DNA of 46,915 nucleotides, from assembly GCF_033597815.2 (NCBI RefSeq), contig NZ_CP166246.1, positions 1-46,915 on the forward strand, given 5' to 3'. Origin of the DNA: Staphylococcus sp. KG4-3 (lineage in GTDB: Bacteria > Bacillota > Bacilli > Staphylococcales > Staphylococcaceae). A model generated the notes under the pieces. The model worked only from the letters and a program-made list of their open reading frames with translations. It did not search any database and was not told where the DNA came from. The position numbers and the translations under genes were made by a program. Each line of letters begins with the position of its first letter. Position 1 is the first letter of the stretch. Below are positions 1-9,523 of the stretch, in pieces.

Positions 1-160
1 GCCGTATAAGAACGTATAAACACTTATAGAGCAAGTATAAAGAGAATATAACCCCTGTATAAACAGGGTTAAAAGTTTATACATATAACCCTATATACCT
101 ATACGTATAACTATATAAAGTTATATGTGTAATGAATTATATGTACTTGTAATAACAAGT
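1..160. repeat. GTATAA repeats upstream of par (candidate centromere/operator)
   Basis: Short GTATAA/TATAAC-like elements recur about every 10-11 bp (near 4, 14, 35, 57, 104 and 112) in front of the par gene. A 16-bp palindrome, ACTTGTAATAACAAGT, lies at 144-159, and a hairpin (AACCCCTGT / ACAGGGTT) is centred near 59. Similar GTATAA elements lie at the far right end of the window, so the array would continue over the joined ends. In pSK1 the DNA just upstream of par acts as the binding site for Par; the same role here is inferred from position. Confidence 0.5.
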
Positions 161-216
161 ATAATGGCTATATAATGGTGTAAGCGTTATGTACATAACT
201 ATATGGGGGCCGTTAT

Positions 217-903
217 ATGAAGAGTATGAAGAAAATTGCCGATGAATTAAACGTAACAAAAATGACTGTTTATAATAATGCTAAAAAAGCAAATGTAAAA
301 TTTCAAAAAATCGATAACGTAAATTACTTATCCAGTGAAGATGAAATTATAGTAGTAAACCGAATAAGAAAAAATCAAAATAAGAATGATGATTTTGAAG
401 GTGAAAAAAAAGAAGAAGCTGAACCTAATAATGATAACCTGGTGAAAGATGAGATAATAAAACAATTATATAACCAAGTAGATATATATAAAGAACAATC
501 AAATAGAGATAAAGAACAAATAAATACACTTAATAGACTTTTAGAGAATCAACAAATATTAGCTTTAGAAAGTAATAAAAAGATTCAAAAGCTAGAAAAT
601 CAATTAGAGGAAGAAAGACAGCTTAATTATCCCTTTGATACATCTGTTAATGATAGGAAAAACGTTAATGTGAAAGAATCAACATTCACCGAAGATTCTA
701 AAGGCATTAATCAACAACAAGATGATGAACAGCCAAAAGAAGTACAATATGAAGATATAACTGAAGAGAAAAAGGATGACAGTACAAACGAAGAGGAATT
801 ACCAAAAAATGATAAACTATCTGAAGAAATAGAAAGTGAGATTGATAATAGGGGAGAACAGCCCTCTAAAAAGGGGTTTTGGAGTCGTTTATTTGGTAAC
901 TAA
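217..903 (+). CDS. par: pSK1-type Par segregation protein
   Basis: A 228-residue protein with the layout of the single-protein plasmid maintenance factor Par of staphylococcal pSK1-like plasmids. An N-terminal helix-turn-helix (MKKIADELNVTKMTVYNNAKK) is followed by an acidic, Lys/Glu-rich stretch. A long predicted coiled coil lies at about residues 65-135, then comes an acidic low-complexity region, and the C-terminus ends in KKGFWSRLFGN, a likely amphipathic tail. It is transcribed away from rep, which sits on the other side of the window ends, exactly as par and rep are arranged in pSK1. The ATG at 217 has a G-rich sequence 8 bp upstream; the ATG at 226 is an alternative. A hairpin terminator follows directly. 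Confidence 0.85.
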   Translation: MKSMKKIADELNVTKMTVYNNAKKANVKFQKIDNVNYLSSEDEIIVVNRIRKNQNKNDDFEGEKKEEAEPNNDNLVKDEIIKQLYNQVDIYKEQSNRDKEQINTLNRLLENQQILALESNKKIQKLENQLEEERQLNYPFDTSVNDRKNVNVKESTFTEDSKGINQQQDDEQPKEVQYEDITEEKKDDSTNEEELPKNDKLSEEIESEIDNRGEQPSKKGFWSRLFGN

Positions 904-912
904 TTGTAAATA

Positions 913-952
913 AAAAGGCACGACAAGTTTATGAACATGTCGTGCCTTTTTT
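913..952 (+). terminator. Rho-independent terminator of par
   Basis: Perfect 13-bp inverted repeat AAAAGGCACGACA / TGTCGTGCCTTTT at 913-925 and 938-950 with a 12-nt loop, ending in a T run, ten bases after the par stop codon. Confidence 0.9.
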
Positions 953-1107
953 ATCTGAATCGAACTTCTGATAATCATCGGTTATGTAAATTATATCAAT
1001 AACTTAGATTAAATATAAAAAGTATTTTCTTAAAATAGCTATATATAAATTATTAATTATTTGTTATGTTTATATTGTTTGATATACATATAAGGAGATT
1101 ATTACTA

Positions 1108-1677
1108 ATGAGAAGAATTTTGATTTTAATTATTACAGTAATTTTTGTTTTATCAGCTTGCAATCAAGAAAATAAACCTAAAAATGAAATTATTATTTAC
1201 GGTGACTACAAATGCCCATATTGTAAGAAATTAGAAAAAAGTATAATGCCAAAATTAAAGAAGGATTATATTGATAAAGGTAAAGTTAAATTCACGTTTG
1301 TTAATATGGCTTTTCTAGGTGAAGATTCTATTAAAGGATCAAGAGCTGGTCATGCAGTTCAAAATATCGCGCCTAAACAGTTTCTGGAGTTTCAAAAAAA
1401 TATGTTTAGTGTACAACCAAATCATGAAGATAAATGGATTACTAATAAATTATTAGATAACCAGATTGAAAAATTGGATATAAGTAAAGAAAAGAAAGAA
1501 GAAATAAAGAAAGACTATAAAATTAAAGATAGTCAGTCTTGGAATGGTGCTAAAGAAGATAAAATCAAAGCAAAAGAAGAAAAAATTAAAATGGCACCTT
1601 CCGTTTTTATTAACGATAAAAAGGTAGAGGATGTTTACAATTTTAATGAATATAAGAAAAAATTAAATAACAATTAG
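1108..1677 (+). CDS. DsbA-like thioredoxin-fold lipoprotein of the bacteriocin locus
   Basis: Predicted extracellular thiol-disulfide oxidoreductase anchored as a lipoprotein. A hydrophobic signal peptide ends in the lipobox LSAC (Cys18 of the 189-residue form), and the thioredoxin-fold active site CPYC is at residues 36-39. A MAPSVFIN segment near the end fits the cis-Pro loop of DsbA-like proteins (DSBA/Thioredoxin_4 type). The ATG at 1108 follows AAGGAGATT and keeps a normal signal peptide; the longer frame from 1066 has no ribosome site. It lies 36 bp before a peptidase-containing ABC exporter and near a precursor with exactly two Cys, so forming that disulfide is the likely job. A thioredoxin-like gene also accompanies bactofencin A. 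Confidence 0.8.
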   Translation: MRRILILIITVIFVLSACNQENKPKNEIIIYGDYKCPYCKKLEKSIMPKLKKDYIDKGKVKFTFVNMAFLGEDSIKGSRAGHAVQNIAPKQFLEFQKNMFSVQPNHEDKWITNKLLDNQIEKLDISKEKKEEIKKDYKIKDSQSWNGAKEDKIKAKEEKIKMAPSVFINDKKVEDVYNFNEYKKKLNNN

Positions 1678-1713
1678 AGTGGTACTTTTAAAGATAAGAA
1701 AGGATTTATTTTA

Positions 1714-3858
1714 ATGAAATTCATTAAACAGTATGATGAAAGTGACTGTGGACCGGCATGTTTAGCTATGATAAGTCAATATTATGGAAAAAAAACGCTA
1801 GTCTCAAGAATTAGGAAATGGTCAAGAACAGATGAAGAAGGTACTAGTTTATATGGGCTTATAAAAGGTGGAGAGCGTTTAGGAATTGAATTAACAGGGG
1901 TTAAAGCCGATGGAATAAAAGATATACAAGTTTCTGACTTACCTTTAATTGCTCACATTTTAAATGAAGATGGGTTTCCACACTTTATAATAATAGAAAA
2001 GAAGACTCATAATAAATTGTATATTATCGATCCAGCTAAGGGAAAAGAAAAGATGAGTTTCTATGAATTTGAAAAAAATTGGGATGGCATATTGATGCTT
2101 GTTAAAAATAATCCGAATTTTGGCTATGATGAAACACTTCCTAGTAAATATAAATTATTCAGTGAAATATTAAAAGATAATAAATTTATTATTATTAATA
2201 TATTCATTTTATCTATAGTAATAAACTTATTAGGTATTTTTGGAGCTTTTTATTATAAGTATCTTATAGATACTATCATACCTTCAAGAATTTTAGAAAA
2301 TTTACATATGATTACTATAGCAGTTTTATTTTTATATGTAGTAAATGCAGTTGTTTCTTTAATTAGATATCAAATATCTTTAAAATTAAGTTTAAAGATA
2401 GACATGGACTTTATGAAAAAATATTATCAACATGTTTTAAATCTACCTGTTACATTTTATGAAAAAAGAAAAAGTGGTGAAATTTTATCCAGGTTCTCTG
2501 ATCTTTCTAATATAAGGGAAGCTCTATCTTCAGTGACAATAACATTACTTGTTGATACATTGATGGTTATAGTTGGAGGAAGTATCTTATTTATTCAAAG
2601 TCCTATACTTTTCTATATCACTCTATTTCTTATACCATTATATTTATTCATCGGCTTATCTTTTCGAAAAGTTTTGAAAAAATATAATAGATTAGTTATG
2701 GAACAAGATGCCACCTTGGATGCTTATCTTATTGAAAGTTTTTCAGGATATCCAGTTATTAAAAGTTTCGTAGCAGAGAATGAAGTCTTTCAGAAAGGAG
2801 TAAATTACTTTGAAAAGTTAATAAAAAGACTTTATAAATTGAATTTCTTTATAAATATCCAACTTACTATTAATGACTTTATGAAAATGACTACGACATT
2901 AGTGATTTTATGGGTGGGATCTTTTATGATTATGAAAGGTGAATTATCACTAGGTGAACTGTTAACATTTAATGCGCTAGTTATATACTATATTGATCCA
3001 ATAGAACGTTTAATAAACTTACAGCCACAAATACAGTCTGCTCTTGTAGCTACTCAAAGGTATTTAGATATTATTGACATAAAAACGGAAAGTAATATAA
3101 AAGAGAAAAAGACGAATTCAAATATCCAATTTAAAGAACTATTAGAAATCAAAAACTTAAATTTTCAGTATGGTTTTCAAGAAATGACATTAAAAAATAT
3201 AAATATATCAATTCCTAAAAATCATAAAGTATCTATTATTGGTGAAAGTGGATCGGGTAAATCAACTATTGCAAAGCTAATTGATAATTTTCATATAGAA
3301 TATGATGGAGAAATTAAAATAGATGATGTTATAACCAAAAATATCTCAAGAGATTCTTTAAGATCTATGATTACTTTCGTTACACAACAAAATTTTATAT
3401 TTGGTGCAACAATTAGAGATAATTTAAAAATAGGGCTAGAAAGAGAAGTAACTGATGAAGAAATAATGGAAGTATGTAAGATTGTTTGTGCTTATAACTT
3501 TATAAATAAACTACCACAAAAATTAGATACTCAATTACATAATAGCGGAACTAACTTATCAGGAGGGCAATTACAAAGAATATCTTTAGCAAGAGCTATT
3601 CTTAAGAACTCCGACATATTACTTTTAGATGAGGCCACTAGTTCGTTAGATACTCTAACTGAAAAAGAAGTGTTAAAAAATATAGAAAAATATGTTAAAA
3701 ATACAACAATAATATTAATTACTCATAAATTGAGCAATGTCAAGAATTCGGATAATATATATTTACTTAAACATGGAGAAATTATTGAGCAAGGAAAACA
3801 CGAAGATTTGTTAAGAAATAAAGGAGAATATCACAAATTGTGGTCTAATCAATTTTAA
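1714..3858 (+). CDS. Peptidase-containing ABC transporter (bacteriocin maturation and export)
   Basis: A 714-residue PCAT-type exporter that cleaves double-glycine leaders and pumps the mature peptide across the membrane. The N-terminal C39 peptidase domain (about 1-130) has the catalytic Cys in QYDESDCGPACLA (Cys12), the His in GFPHFIII, and Asp in IIDPAKG. A transmembrane domain (about 155-430) follows, then a nucleotide-binding domain with Walker A GESGSGKST, signature LSGGQLQR, Walker B ILLLDEATSS and an ITHKLS H-loop. All catalytic residues are present and the length is typical. The start is supported by AAAGGA upstream. Its obvious substrate is the convergent small gene at 3929-4051, with which it shares a bidirectional terminator. 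Confidence 0.93.
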   Translation: MKFIKQYDESDCGPACLAMISQYYGKKTLVSRIRKWSRTDEEGTSLYGLIKGGERLGIELTGVKADGIKDIQVSDLPLIAHILNEDGFPHFIIIEKKTHNKLYIIDPAKGKEKMSFYEFEKNWDGILMLVKNNPNFGYDETLPSKYKLFSEILKDNKFIIINIFILSIVINLLGIFGAFYYKYLIDTIIPSRILENLHMITIAVLFLYVVNAVVSLIRYQISLKLSLKIDMDFMKKYYQHVLNLPVTFYEKRKSGEILSRFSDLSNIREALSSVTITLLVDTLMVIVGGSILFIQSPILFYITLFLIPLYLFIGLSFRKVLKKYNRLVMEQDATLDAYLIESFSGYPVIKSFVAENEVFQKGVNYFEKLIKRLYKLNFFINIQLTINDFMKMTTTLVILWVGSFMIMKGELSLGELLTFNALVIYYIDPIERLINLQPQIQSALVATQRYLDIIDIKTESNIKEKKTNSNIQFKELLEIKNLNFQYGFQEMTLKNINISIPKNHKVSIIGESGSGKSTIAKLIDNFHIEYDGEIKIDDVITKNISRDSLRSMITFVTQQNFIFGATIRDNLKIGLEREVTDEEIMEVCKIVCAYNFINKLPQKLDTQLHNSGTNLSGGQLQRISLARAILKNSDILLLDEATSSLDTLTEKEVLKNIEKYVKNTTIILITHKLSNVKNSDNIYLLKHGEIIEQGKHEDLLRNKGEYHKLWSNQF

Positions 3859-3878
3859 GAATTAAATATTATATACAT

Positions 3879-3930
3879 AAAAATCAAAAAATCCCTCTTT
3901 AATATATTAAAGAGGGATTTTTTGATTTTT
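3879..3930. terminator. 52-bp perfect palindrome, bidirectional terminator
   Basis: Two 26-base arms (3879-3904 and 3905-3930) are exactly complementary, with a GC-containing core (TCCCTCTTT / AAAGAGGGA) and A/T runs on both sides. It ends the exporter transcript on the plus strand and the bacteriocin transcript on the minus strand; its last two bases are part of the bacteriocin stop codon. Confidence 0.9.
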
Positions 3931-4051
3931 ATGGAGTTGCGCAACCTTTAACACCTGGAGCAAATTCGATACAATTGTGTTTATTCTTTTTCTTCTTCTT
4001 CTTTTTTCCACCAGATATATTCAATAATTCTGAATCGTTTAATTTTTTCAT
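3929..4051 (-). CDS. Bactofencin-like cationic bacteriocin precursor
   Basis: Translating the minus strand from an ATG with a textbook AGGAGGTGG site gives 40 residues. The leader MKKLNDSELLNISGG is a classic double-glycine leader (Leu-Ser/Glu-Leu pattern, GG cleavage site). The 25-residue core begins with seven Lys, continues Asn-Lys-His and ends NCIEFAPGVKGCATP. It has exactly two Cys, 10 positions apart, suited to one disulfide. A very basic N-terminus with a single disulfide loop is the plan of bactofencin A (class IId), although the loop sequence is not one I recognise. The C39 exporter and Dsb-like lipoprotein beside it fit. I have strong confidence that it is a secreted peptide, less about its subclass. 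Confidence 0.85.
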   Translation of the reverse strand: MKKLNDSELLNISGGKKKKKKKNKHNCIEFAPGVKGCATP

Positions 4052-4141
4052 GTTATTCCACCTCCTATGTATAAGTTCACTGTAACATAACTAAAACCTA
4101 TAGTCACTCACAATATTATTTTTAAAAAGAATAATATCACT

Positions 4142-4942
4142 TTATATAAAGTCGGAGAATCGATCTCTATAACGTACATGCAATATTGATCCTAAAGAGA
4201 AAATGAAAATAACAAGAACAATATTATATACGGTTAGATGCCAATGGGTAATAAAAAACCACTCATGGTGTAGAATAGCTGCTCGATATCCTTCTGCTAA
4301 AAAAAATATTGGATTAAACTGCATAACAGTCATAACTAATTGATTATTAGGTAAGTATAAAATCGAAGAAACAAAAAATATCATTCTCATTAATACTTGC
4401 ATTATTAATTGAGTATCTCTAATTAATGCACCTAAAGTTGACGTTAATAACGCTATAGCATTTGTTAAAACTAATGCGTAGGAAATATAAATAAGTAATT
4501 GTAAGGTGTATATTGATGGAGTATACCCACCAATAAGACAAAGACCCATTACAATTAATAATAAAAAGATGTGTCCATAGAACTTGCTAAAAACTGTATA
4601 ACTAGGAATAATAGATAAAGGGAAATTCATTTTAGCTACTTGATTATATTTAGAGGTAATGGATTTAGTCCCTTCGAGAACTCCTTGGTTTATGAAAAAC
4701 CACATGCTAATGCCAACCATTAACCAATATATAAATGGGACGCCTTCCATTATTCTATTACTTTTTATACCTAGACCAAAAATAAACCAAAAAACTGCAA
4801 TTTGCATAGCAGGGTTAATTAATTCCCAAAGAATACCTAAATAATTATTTTTATTAGAAATTCTTACTTGAAACTCAGCTAATCTTTTTATTAAGTATAG
4901 ATTGCTTAACTGTTCTTTAAATACAAAATATGTTGATTTCAT
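4142..4942 (-). CDS. tarG: TarG-like wall teichoic acid exporter permease (putative immunity)
   Basis: Homologue of TarG/TagG, the ABC-2 type membrane subunit that moves undecaprenyl-linked wall teichoic acid outward. About six membrane helices span the protein. It resembles S. aureus TarG closely along its whole length, as I recall that sequence: FKEQLSNLYLIKRLAEFQ, NYLGILWELINP, YWLMVGISMWFFINQG, and the ending RYRDRFSDFI. The ATG at 4942 gives the same N-terminus as chromosomal TarG; the TTG at 4960 adds six residues. It lies just upstream of, and on the same strand as, the bacteriocin gene, and divergent from tarH. Its place inside a bacteriocin locus suggests immunity by supplying a resistant copy of the target; this is inference. 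Confidence 0.88.
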   Translation of the reverse strand: MKSTYFVFKEQLSNLYLIKRLAEFQVRISNKNNYLGILWELINPAMQIAVFWFIFGLGIKSNRIMEGVPFIYWLMVGISMWFFINQGVLEGTKSITSKYNQVAKMNFPLSIIPSYTVFSKFYGHIFLLLIVMGLCLIGGYTPSIYTLQLLIYISYALVLTNAIALLTSTLGALIRDTQLIMQVLMRMIFFVSSILYLPNNQLVMTVMQFNPIFFLAEGYRAAILHHEWFFITHWHLTVYNIVLVIFIFSLGSILHVRYRDRFSDFI

Positions 4943-4996
4943 TAAAAACCACACTTTCAAAGATTGAAATTTAATTTTTTGAAGTAACTATGTAAT

Positions 4997-5016
4997 ATAA
5001 ATGTACATGTACATGT
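4997..5016. promoter_or_regulatory. ATGTACAT-type palindrome between tarG and tarH
   Basis: An alternating palindromic run (ATGTACATGTACATGT, near 4999-5014) lies in the AT-rich spacer between the divergent tarG and tarH genes. It may be a binding site for a regulator acting on both promoters. No regulator is encoded in the locus, so this remains a suggestion from position and symmetry. Confidence 0.3.
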
Positions 5017-5086
5017 AAATACTTTAATACAAAATACTATTAACATCTATGCACTTTACAATATTTGAACTAATAAAACAATATAA

Positions 5087-5914
<828 letters not shown>

Positions 5915-5960
5915 TATTTTAGACACTTATGCTCTATTTACAAAAAGTTAAGAAATATAA

Positions 5961-6191
5961 GTAACTATATATGGTAAATATTATTCTGGATTAGCAAAAG
6001 CAAATTATAATAAAAATGATGGAGAGTTAACTGTAAACCACATATTGATTACAGAAATAGACAATAAAAACCAACAGATTGTATTAGATGACCAAAATAA
6101 ATTCAACGATGATGAAATTATAAAATACGAGGATACAGAAGAAGCCAAAAAACAAAAAGAGAAAGAAAAAGATGATTTAGATAATCTATAA
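5961..6191 (+). pseudogene. C-terminal remnant of a secreted or lipoprotein gene
   Basis: An open frame of about 76 codons without a start codon or ribosome site, reading YGKYYSGLAKANYNKNDGE near its start and ending in a charged KKQKEKEKDDLDNL tail. The hydrophilic composition and end are typical of small staphylococcal exported proteins, but I cannot name the family. A stop at 5958 closes the frame upstream. It fills most of the space between tarH and the next gene and is best read as a gene fragment. Confidence 0.4.
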
Positions 6192-6281
6192 TGTGAAAAC
6201 TACTTAATAGACTGTATTATCTTGCAATGGCATGTGTATATAAATGTTTTAGCATTAAATTATAAGGGGGGGAGCTTTTAA

Positions 6282-6845
6282 ATGAATATTGTTGTTTATT
6301 GTGGAGCTAGTGAAGGAAATGCAAATATTTTCAAACAAGAAACTATAAATTTAGGAATGTGGATAGCTAAGAAAGGTCATACTTTAGTTTATGGTGGCGG
6401 AAATGTTGGTTTAATGGGTCTGTTAGCAGACACTGTATTGAATAATAAGGGAAAAGTTATTGGAGTTATTCCAGAATTTTTAATTGAAAGAGAACTTTCT
6501 CCTCCTAACTTAACAGAATTACATATTGTTAACACTATGTCTGAAAGAAAATCAAAAATGATAGAATTAGGGCAAGCTTGCATAGCTCTTCCTGGGGGCC
6601 CAGGTACTTTGGAAGAAATAACAGAAGTGATATCTTGGGCACATGTTGGCAAAAATGATAGTCCTTGTATATTCTATAACATAAACAGTTATTATCATCC
6701 AATGGAAAATATGTATGATGACATGGTTAAAAATGGCTTTTTAACTATAACTGATAGAGAAAAAACACTTTTTAGTAATTCTTTAGATTCTATAGAAGAA
6801 TTTATTTCTAATTATGAAAAACCAGTAGTACGTAGTTATAAATAA
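6282..6845 (+). CDS. LOG-family protein (TIGR00730, phosphoribohydrolase type)
   Basis: Rossmann-fold protein of the lysine decarboxylase-like/LOG family, whose studied members release free base from nucleoside 5'-monophosphates such as cytokinin ribotides. The diagnostic motif PGGPGTLEE is near residue 104, following the ERKSKMIELG stretch that carries the substrate Arg. The N-terminal VVYCGAS and YGGG segments form the nucleotide-binding loop. At 187 residues it has normal family length. The start follows AAGGGGGGAGC. Its partner is unknown; it stands alone between the bacteriocin locus and a convergent transporter operon, and its stop codon lies inside a terminator hairpin. Confidence 0.88.
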   Translation: MNIVVYCGASEGNANIFKQETINLGMWIAKKGHTLVYGGGNVGLMGLLADTVLNNKGKVIGVIPEFLIERELSPPNLTELHIVNTMSERKSKMIELGQACIALPGGPGTLEEITEVISWAHVGKNDSPCIFYNINSYYHPMENMYDDMVKNGFLTITDREKTLFSNSLDSIEEFISNYEKPVVRSYK

Positions 6846-6874
6846 AAAGCAGCGATAATTATCGCTGCTTTTTT
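6844..6874 (+). terminator. Terminator after the LOG gene
   Basis: Perfect 15-bp inverted repeat AAAAAGCAGCGATAA / TTATCGCTGCTTTTT, with a T run on the plus strand and an A run on the left that could also serve the convergent MFS gene. Confidence 0.85.
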
Positions 6875-6932
6875 AATACCTTTGAAACCTCGTTTATTGC
6901 AGTGGTGGAATAAAAAAGTACACCTAATTCAC

Positions 6933-8219
6933 TTATATAGTATTTCCGCTTTTTCGTTTGTTAATAATAACTAATAATAAGGAGGATAAACTGCCTAAAA
7001 TAGCTATTCCTATACCTATTTTAAATATCAATTCGTAAGCAACGATTTTATCATCAGAATACAAATCAAGTAATGACCCATTCATGGTATAAACCCAAAA
7101 TATTGGAGCGTAAGCAACAAAAGATCCTATACTCATTGCAGACCCCATATATTTCTCAGGTATCTTAAGTTCTGCTATCGGAGCTAAAATAACGCTTTTA
7201 GATAAAAAGGTAGTTACTGAGAATAAGATTAAAAGTACAAAACTGAAAATCATACCCACTTTAAAAAATACAACAATCGATAATGTGATAGCCGAAATTA
7301 ATAAAGCAACAGAAATCATTTTAGATGAAGATTTAAAAACGAAATCTGAAACAACTCCAGCTACAAGCCCCATTAAAACGCCCATTAAACCAGTATTAAA
7401 AATCCCAAATAATGCTGTTTGCGACGTCGATAAATTATACATGTTTTGTAAATATGGGACACTATAGATTAAAATTATGTAACACCAATATATAGTTAAA
7501 GCACTGATTGAAGCAAGCCAAACCTTTGGTTTTGAGAAAACAAAAAAGATTCCCTTAAGCGCTTCGAGTGACTTATTTGATGTATCACTTTCATTGATTT
7601 CTTCCTCTACGGCCATACCATTCTTAGGTACATACTTAATAATTAAGAAAATAAGAGGTATTATTAATAAATTATATATCAACATACCTCCTTTAAATAT
7701 AATAAGTCCACTAAAGAGTGCCATAACAGCAACGATTAATAAATTCATTAGCATTTCTTCTGCTCGTCTCACCGATTCTAAGAGACCAAAACCGAGCGCA
7801 CGTTTATTTTCGTTAGTAAATAAAGTAACGCCATTTAATACTGCTGGCCAAAAGAAAGCGTCCACTATTCCCCATATAATGGCAATTATTTTTAAAATAC
7901 TAAATGAGGGAGAAAACATTATTACGACAGTCATGGTAACAAAGCGAACGACCAAACCAAAAATTAATATAGATTTAACAGAAAACCTGTTGTTTATCCA
8001 TCCGCCAGGTATATAGAAGAATACAGATATACCAATTAAACTAAATATAACGCCTAACTCTGAATTAGATATGTTCAAAACTTCAAGTAATAAATTGTAA
8101 AAAGTTCCTTTGAAGGCTTCAAAACCTGAGTATATAAGTTGTCCTGCTGTTAAAACAGAAAAGAAACCTACTAAGTCTTTTCTATTTTTTAAGCCTAATT
8201 TTTCAATTAACATATTCAT
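6933..8219 (-). CDS. MFS transporter paired with GDPD
   Basis: A 428-residue major facilitator superfamily protein with about twelve hydrophobic helices and a central charged cytoplasmic loop (about 200-215, EEEINESDTSNKS). The first membrane block includes IPGGWINNRFSVKSILIFG, the MFS loop 2-3 region. It directly follows a glycerophosphodiester phosphodiesterase gene: the phosphodiesterase stop and this ATG are one base apart, so they are translated as an operon. A role in taking up glycerophosphodiesters or their products is likely from this pairing, but the substrate is inferred only from context. The first Met at 8219 or the second at 8213 could be used. Confidence 0.8.
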   Translation of the reverse strand: MNMLIEKLGLKNRKDLVGFFSVLTAGQLIYSGFEAFKGTFYNLLLEVLNISNSELGVIFSLIGISVFFYIPGGWINNRFSVKSILIFGLVVRFVTMTVVIMFSPSFSILKIIAIIWGIVDAFFWPAVLNGVTLFTNENKRALGFGLLESVRRAEEMLMNLLIVAVMALFSGLIIFKGGMLIYNLLIIPLIFLIIKYVPKNGMAVEEEINESDTSNKSLEALKGIFFVFSKPKVWLASISALTIYWCYIILIYSVPYLQNMYNLSTSQTALFGIFNTGLMGVLMGLVAGVVSDFVFKSSSKMISVALLISAITLSIVVFFKVGMIFSFVLLILFSVTTFLSKSVILAPIAELKIPEKYMGSAMSIGSFVAYAPIFWVYTMNGSLLDLYSDDKIVAYELIFKIGIGIAILGSLSSLLLVIINKRKSGNTI

Positions 8220-8220
8220 A

Positions 8221-8979
8221 TTACTGCACCGTTTCTTCCGAACTTAGGTGTAGTAACTCATTGGCTATATCTGTAAATATGCCGTTTACGCCCCAATTAA
8301 ACAGTTCGTTAGCTCTTCCTTTATCGTTTACTGTCCAAACATTTAAAGTATAACCTTGAGTAATAATATGATTAACCTTTTCTTTTGTTAATCCTTTATC
8401 CTCTATATGTATAGTTTTAGATCCTAAATAATCGACGATTGATTGCCAATCTGGATAAAATGCATGTTCTTCAAATAAAACAGCTCTTTCAACTTCAGGC
8501 AATGATTCTTGAGCTAATTTTAATAACGTAAAATTAAAACTAGATATAAGCACTTTAATATTGTCATTCAATAAACCAAGATTTTCTTTTAAAAGTTGGA
8601 TTAACTTTTTCGATTGGTTTACACTATTATTGCCTGTAACACCTTTCAATTCAATATTCACATTAATATCATATTTGTTTACAATATCGATTAATTGTTT
8701 AAATGTAGGAACTGTTTCTTTATTGTATTGTTCCCCGAACCATAGTCCAGCTGAAGCATTTTTAATATCTTCATAATATGATTTAGATACTTCACCCGTC
8801 ATGTTTGTTGTTCTATCTAAAAAGTCATCATGTATAATAATTAATTCTTCATCAGCTGTAATAGCTATATCTATTTCTATCCAATTTAAACTATCAATTT
8901 CCCCACATTTTACAAAAGAAGCTAATGTATTCTCTGGTGTGATTTTAGGTAAACCTCGATGTGCAAATATTGTATTCAT
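8221..8979 (-). CDS. Glycerophosphodiester phosphodiesterase
   Basis: Cytoplasmic GDPD-family enzyme hydrolysing glycerophosphodiesters to glycerol 3-phosphate and an alcohol. The TIM-barrel signature residues are all present: AHRG (His7, Arg8), PENTLASF (Glu16), EIDIAITAD with the metal-binding Glu and Asp, IIHDDFLDRTT, and later NIELKG. There is no signal peptide, so it acts inside the cell on imported substrate. It is first in an operon with an MFS transporter. A ribosome site (AAGGAGT) lies upstream of the ATG at 8979. The 14-bp inverted repeat at 9058-9097, in its promoter region, may be a control site. Confidence 0.9.
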   Translation of the reverse strand: MNTIFAHRGLPKITPENTLASFVKCGEIDSLNWIEIDIAITADEELIIIHDDFLDRTTNMTGEVSKSYYEDIKNASAGLWFGEQYNKETVPTFKQLIDIVNKYDINVNIELKGVTGNNSVNQSKKLIQLLKENLGLLNDNIKVLISSFNFTLLKLAQESLPEVERAVLFEEHAFYPDWQSIVDYLGSKTIHIEDKGLTKEKVNHIITQGYTLNVWTVNDKGRANELFNWGVNGIFTDIANELLHLSSEETVQ

Positions 8980-9057
8980 TTATAAGACTCCTTATTATTT
9001 TATTCGACAATATATGATACTACATTATGTAAACGCATCCAACACTTTTTGAAAAAT

Positions 9058-9097
9058 TTGTTAATAATGTTCAATTTATATTTAACATTATTAACAA
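9058..9097. promoter_or_regulatory. Long inverted repeat upstream of the GDPD operon
   Basis: Perfect 14-bp arms TTGTTAATAATGTT (9058-9071) and AACATTATTAACAA (9084-9097) are separated by 12 bases, about 80 bp upstream of the phosphodiesterase start. No T run follows, so it looks more like a repressor binding site than a terminator. The regulator is unknown. Confidence 0.45.
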
Positions 9098-9132
9098 AGA
9101 GGGCATATAAAAACAAATTAATAATATAAAAA

Positions 9133-9163
9133 AAGACTTCTTAGAATTTAAGAAGTCTTCTTT
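9133..9163. terminator. Terminator downstream of the toxin gene
   Basis: Hairpin AAGACTTCTT / AAGAAGTCTT (9133-9142 and 9150-9159) with A and T tracts on both sides, between the relBE-type pair and the GDPD promoter region. It could stop transcripts from either side. Confidence 0.7.
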
Positions 9164-9250
9164 TATAGTTAATTCTGATTTTGTTATTCACTTTATACCT
9201 TTACCTAGATAAGCATATTTTATTACTACTGTAAGTAATATATAATCATC

Positions 9251-9523
9251 TTATTTCTTGTTATATATACTACCTCTTATACCTACATCAATTGCTAAAA
9301 CTACTAGTTCATCATCTTGAATTTCAACTATAATTCTATATTTACCTACTCTATATCTCCAAAGGCCAGATAACTCACCTCGTAAAGTTTTTCCATGAAG
9401 TCTAGGGTTGTCAGTGTTGTGAATATTATTGTTCATCCATTTCAATAATAGATTTCTAGTGGGATTGTCCATTTTACTTAAAGTTTTATTTGTTTTTTTA
9501 CTAATTTTTAATGAATACTTCAT
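9251..9523 (-). CDS. RelE/ParE-superfamily toxin
   Basis: A 90-residue basic protein of the RelE/ParE fold. Recognisable parts are the N-terminal LKISKKTNKTLSKMD helix region, then NPRLHGKTLRGELSGLWRYRVGKYRIIVEI, the core beta hairpin of this toxin family. By family it would act as a ribosome-dependent mRNA endonuclease. Its ATG overlaps the antitoxin stop by four bases (ATGA), so translation of the two is coupled. The order is antitoxin first, as usual. Confidence 0.88.
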   Translation of the reverse strand: MKYSLKISKKTNKTLSKMDNPTRNLLLKWMNNNIHNTDNPRLHGKTLRGELSGLWRYRVGKYRIIVEIQDDELVVLAIDVGIRGSIYNKK

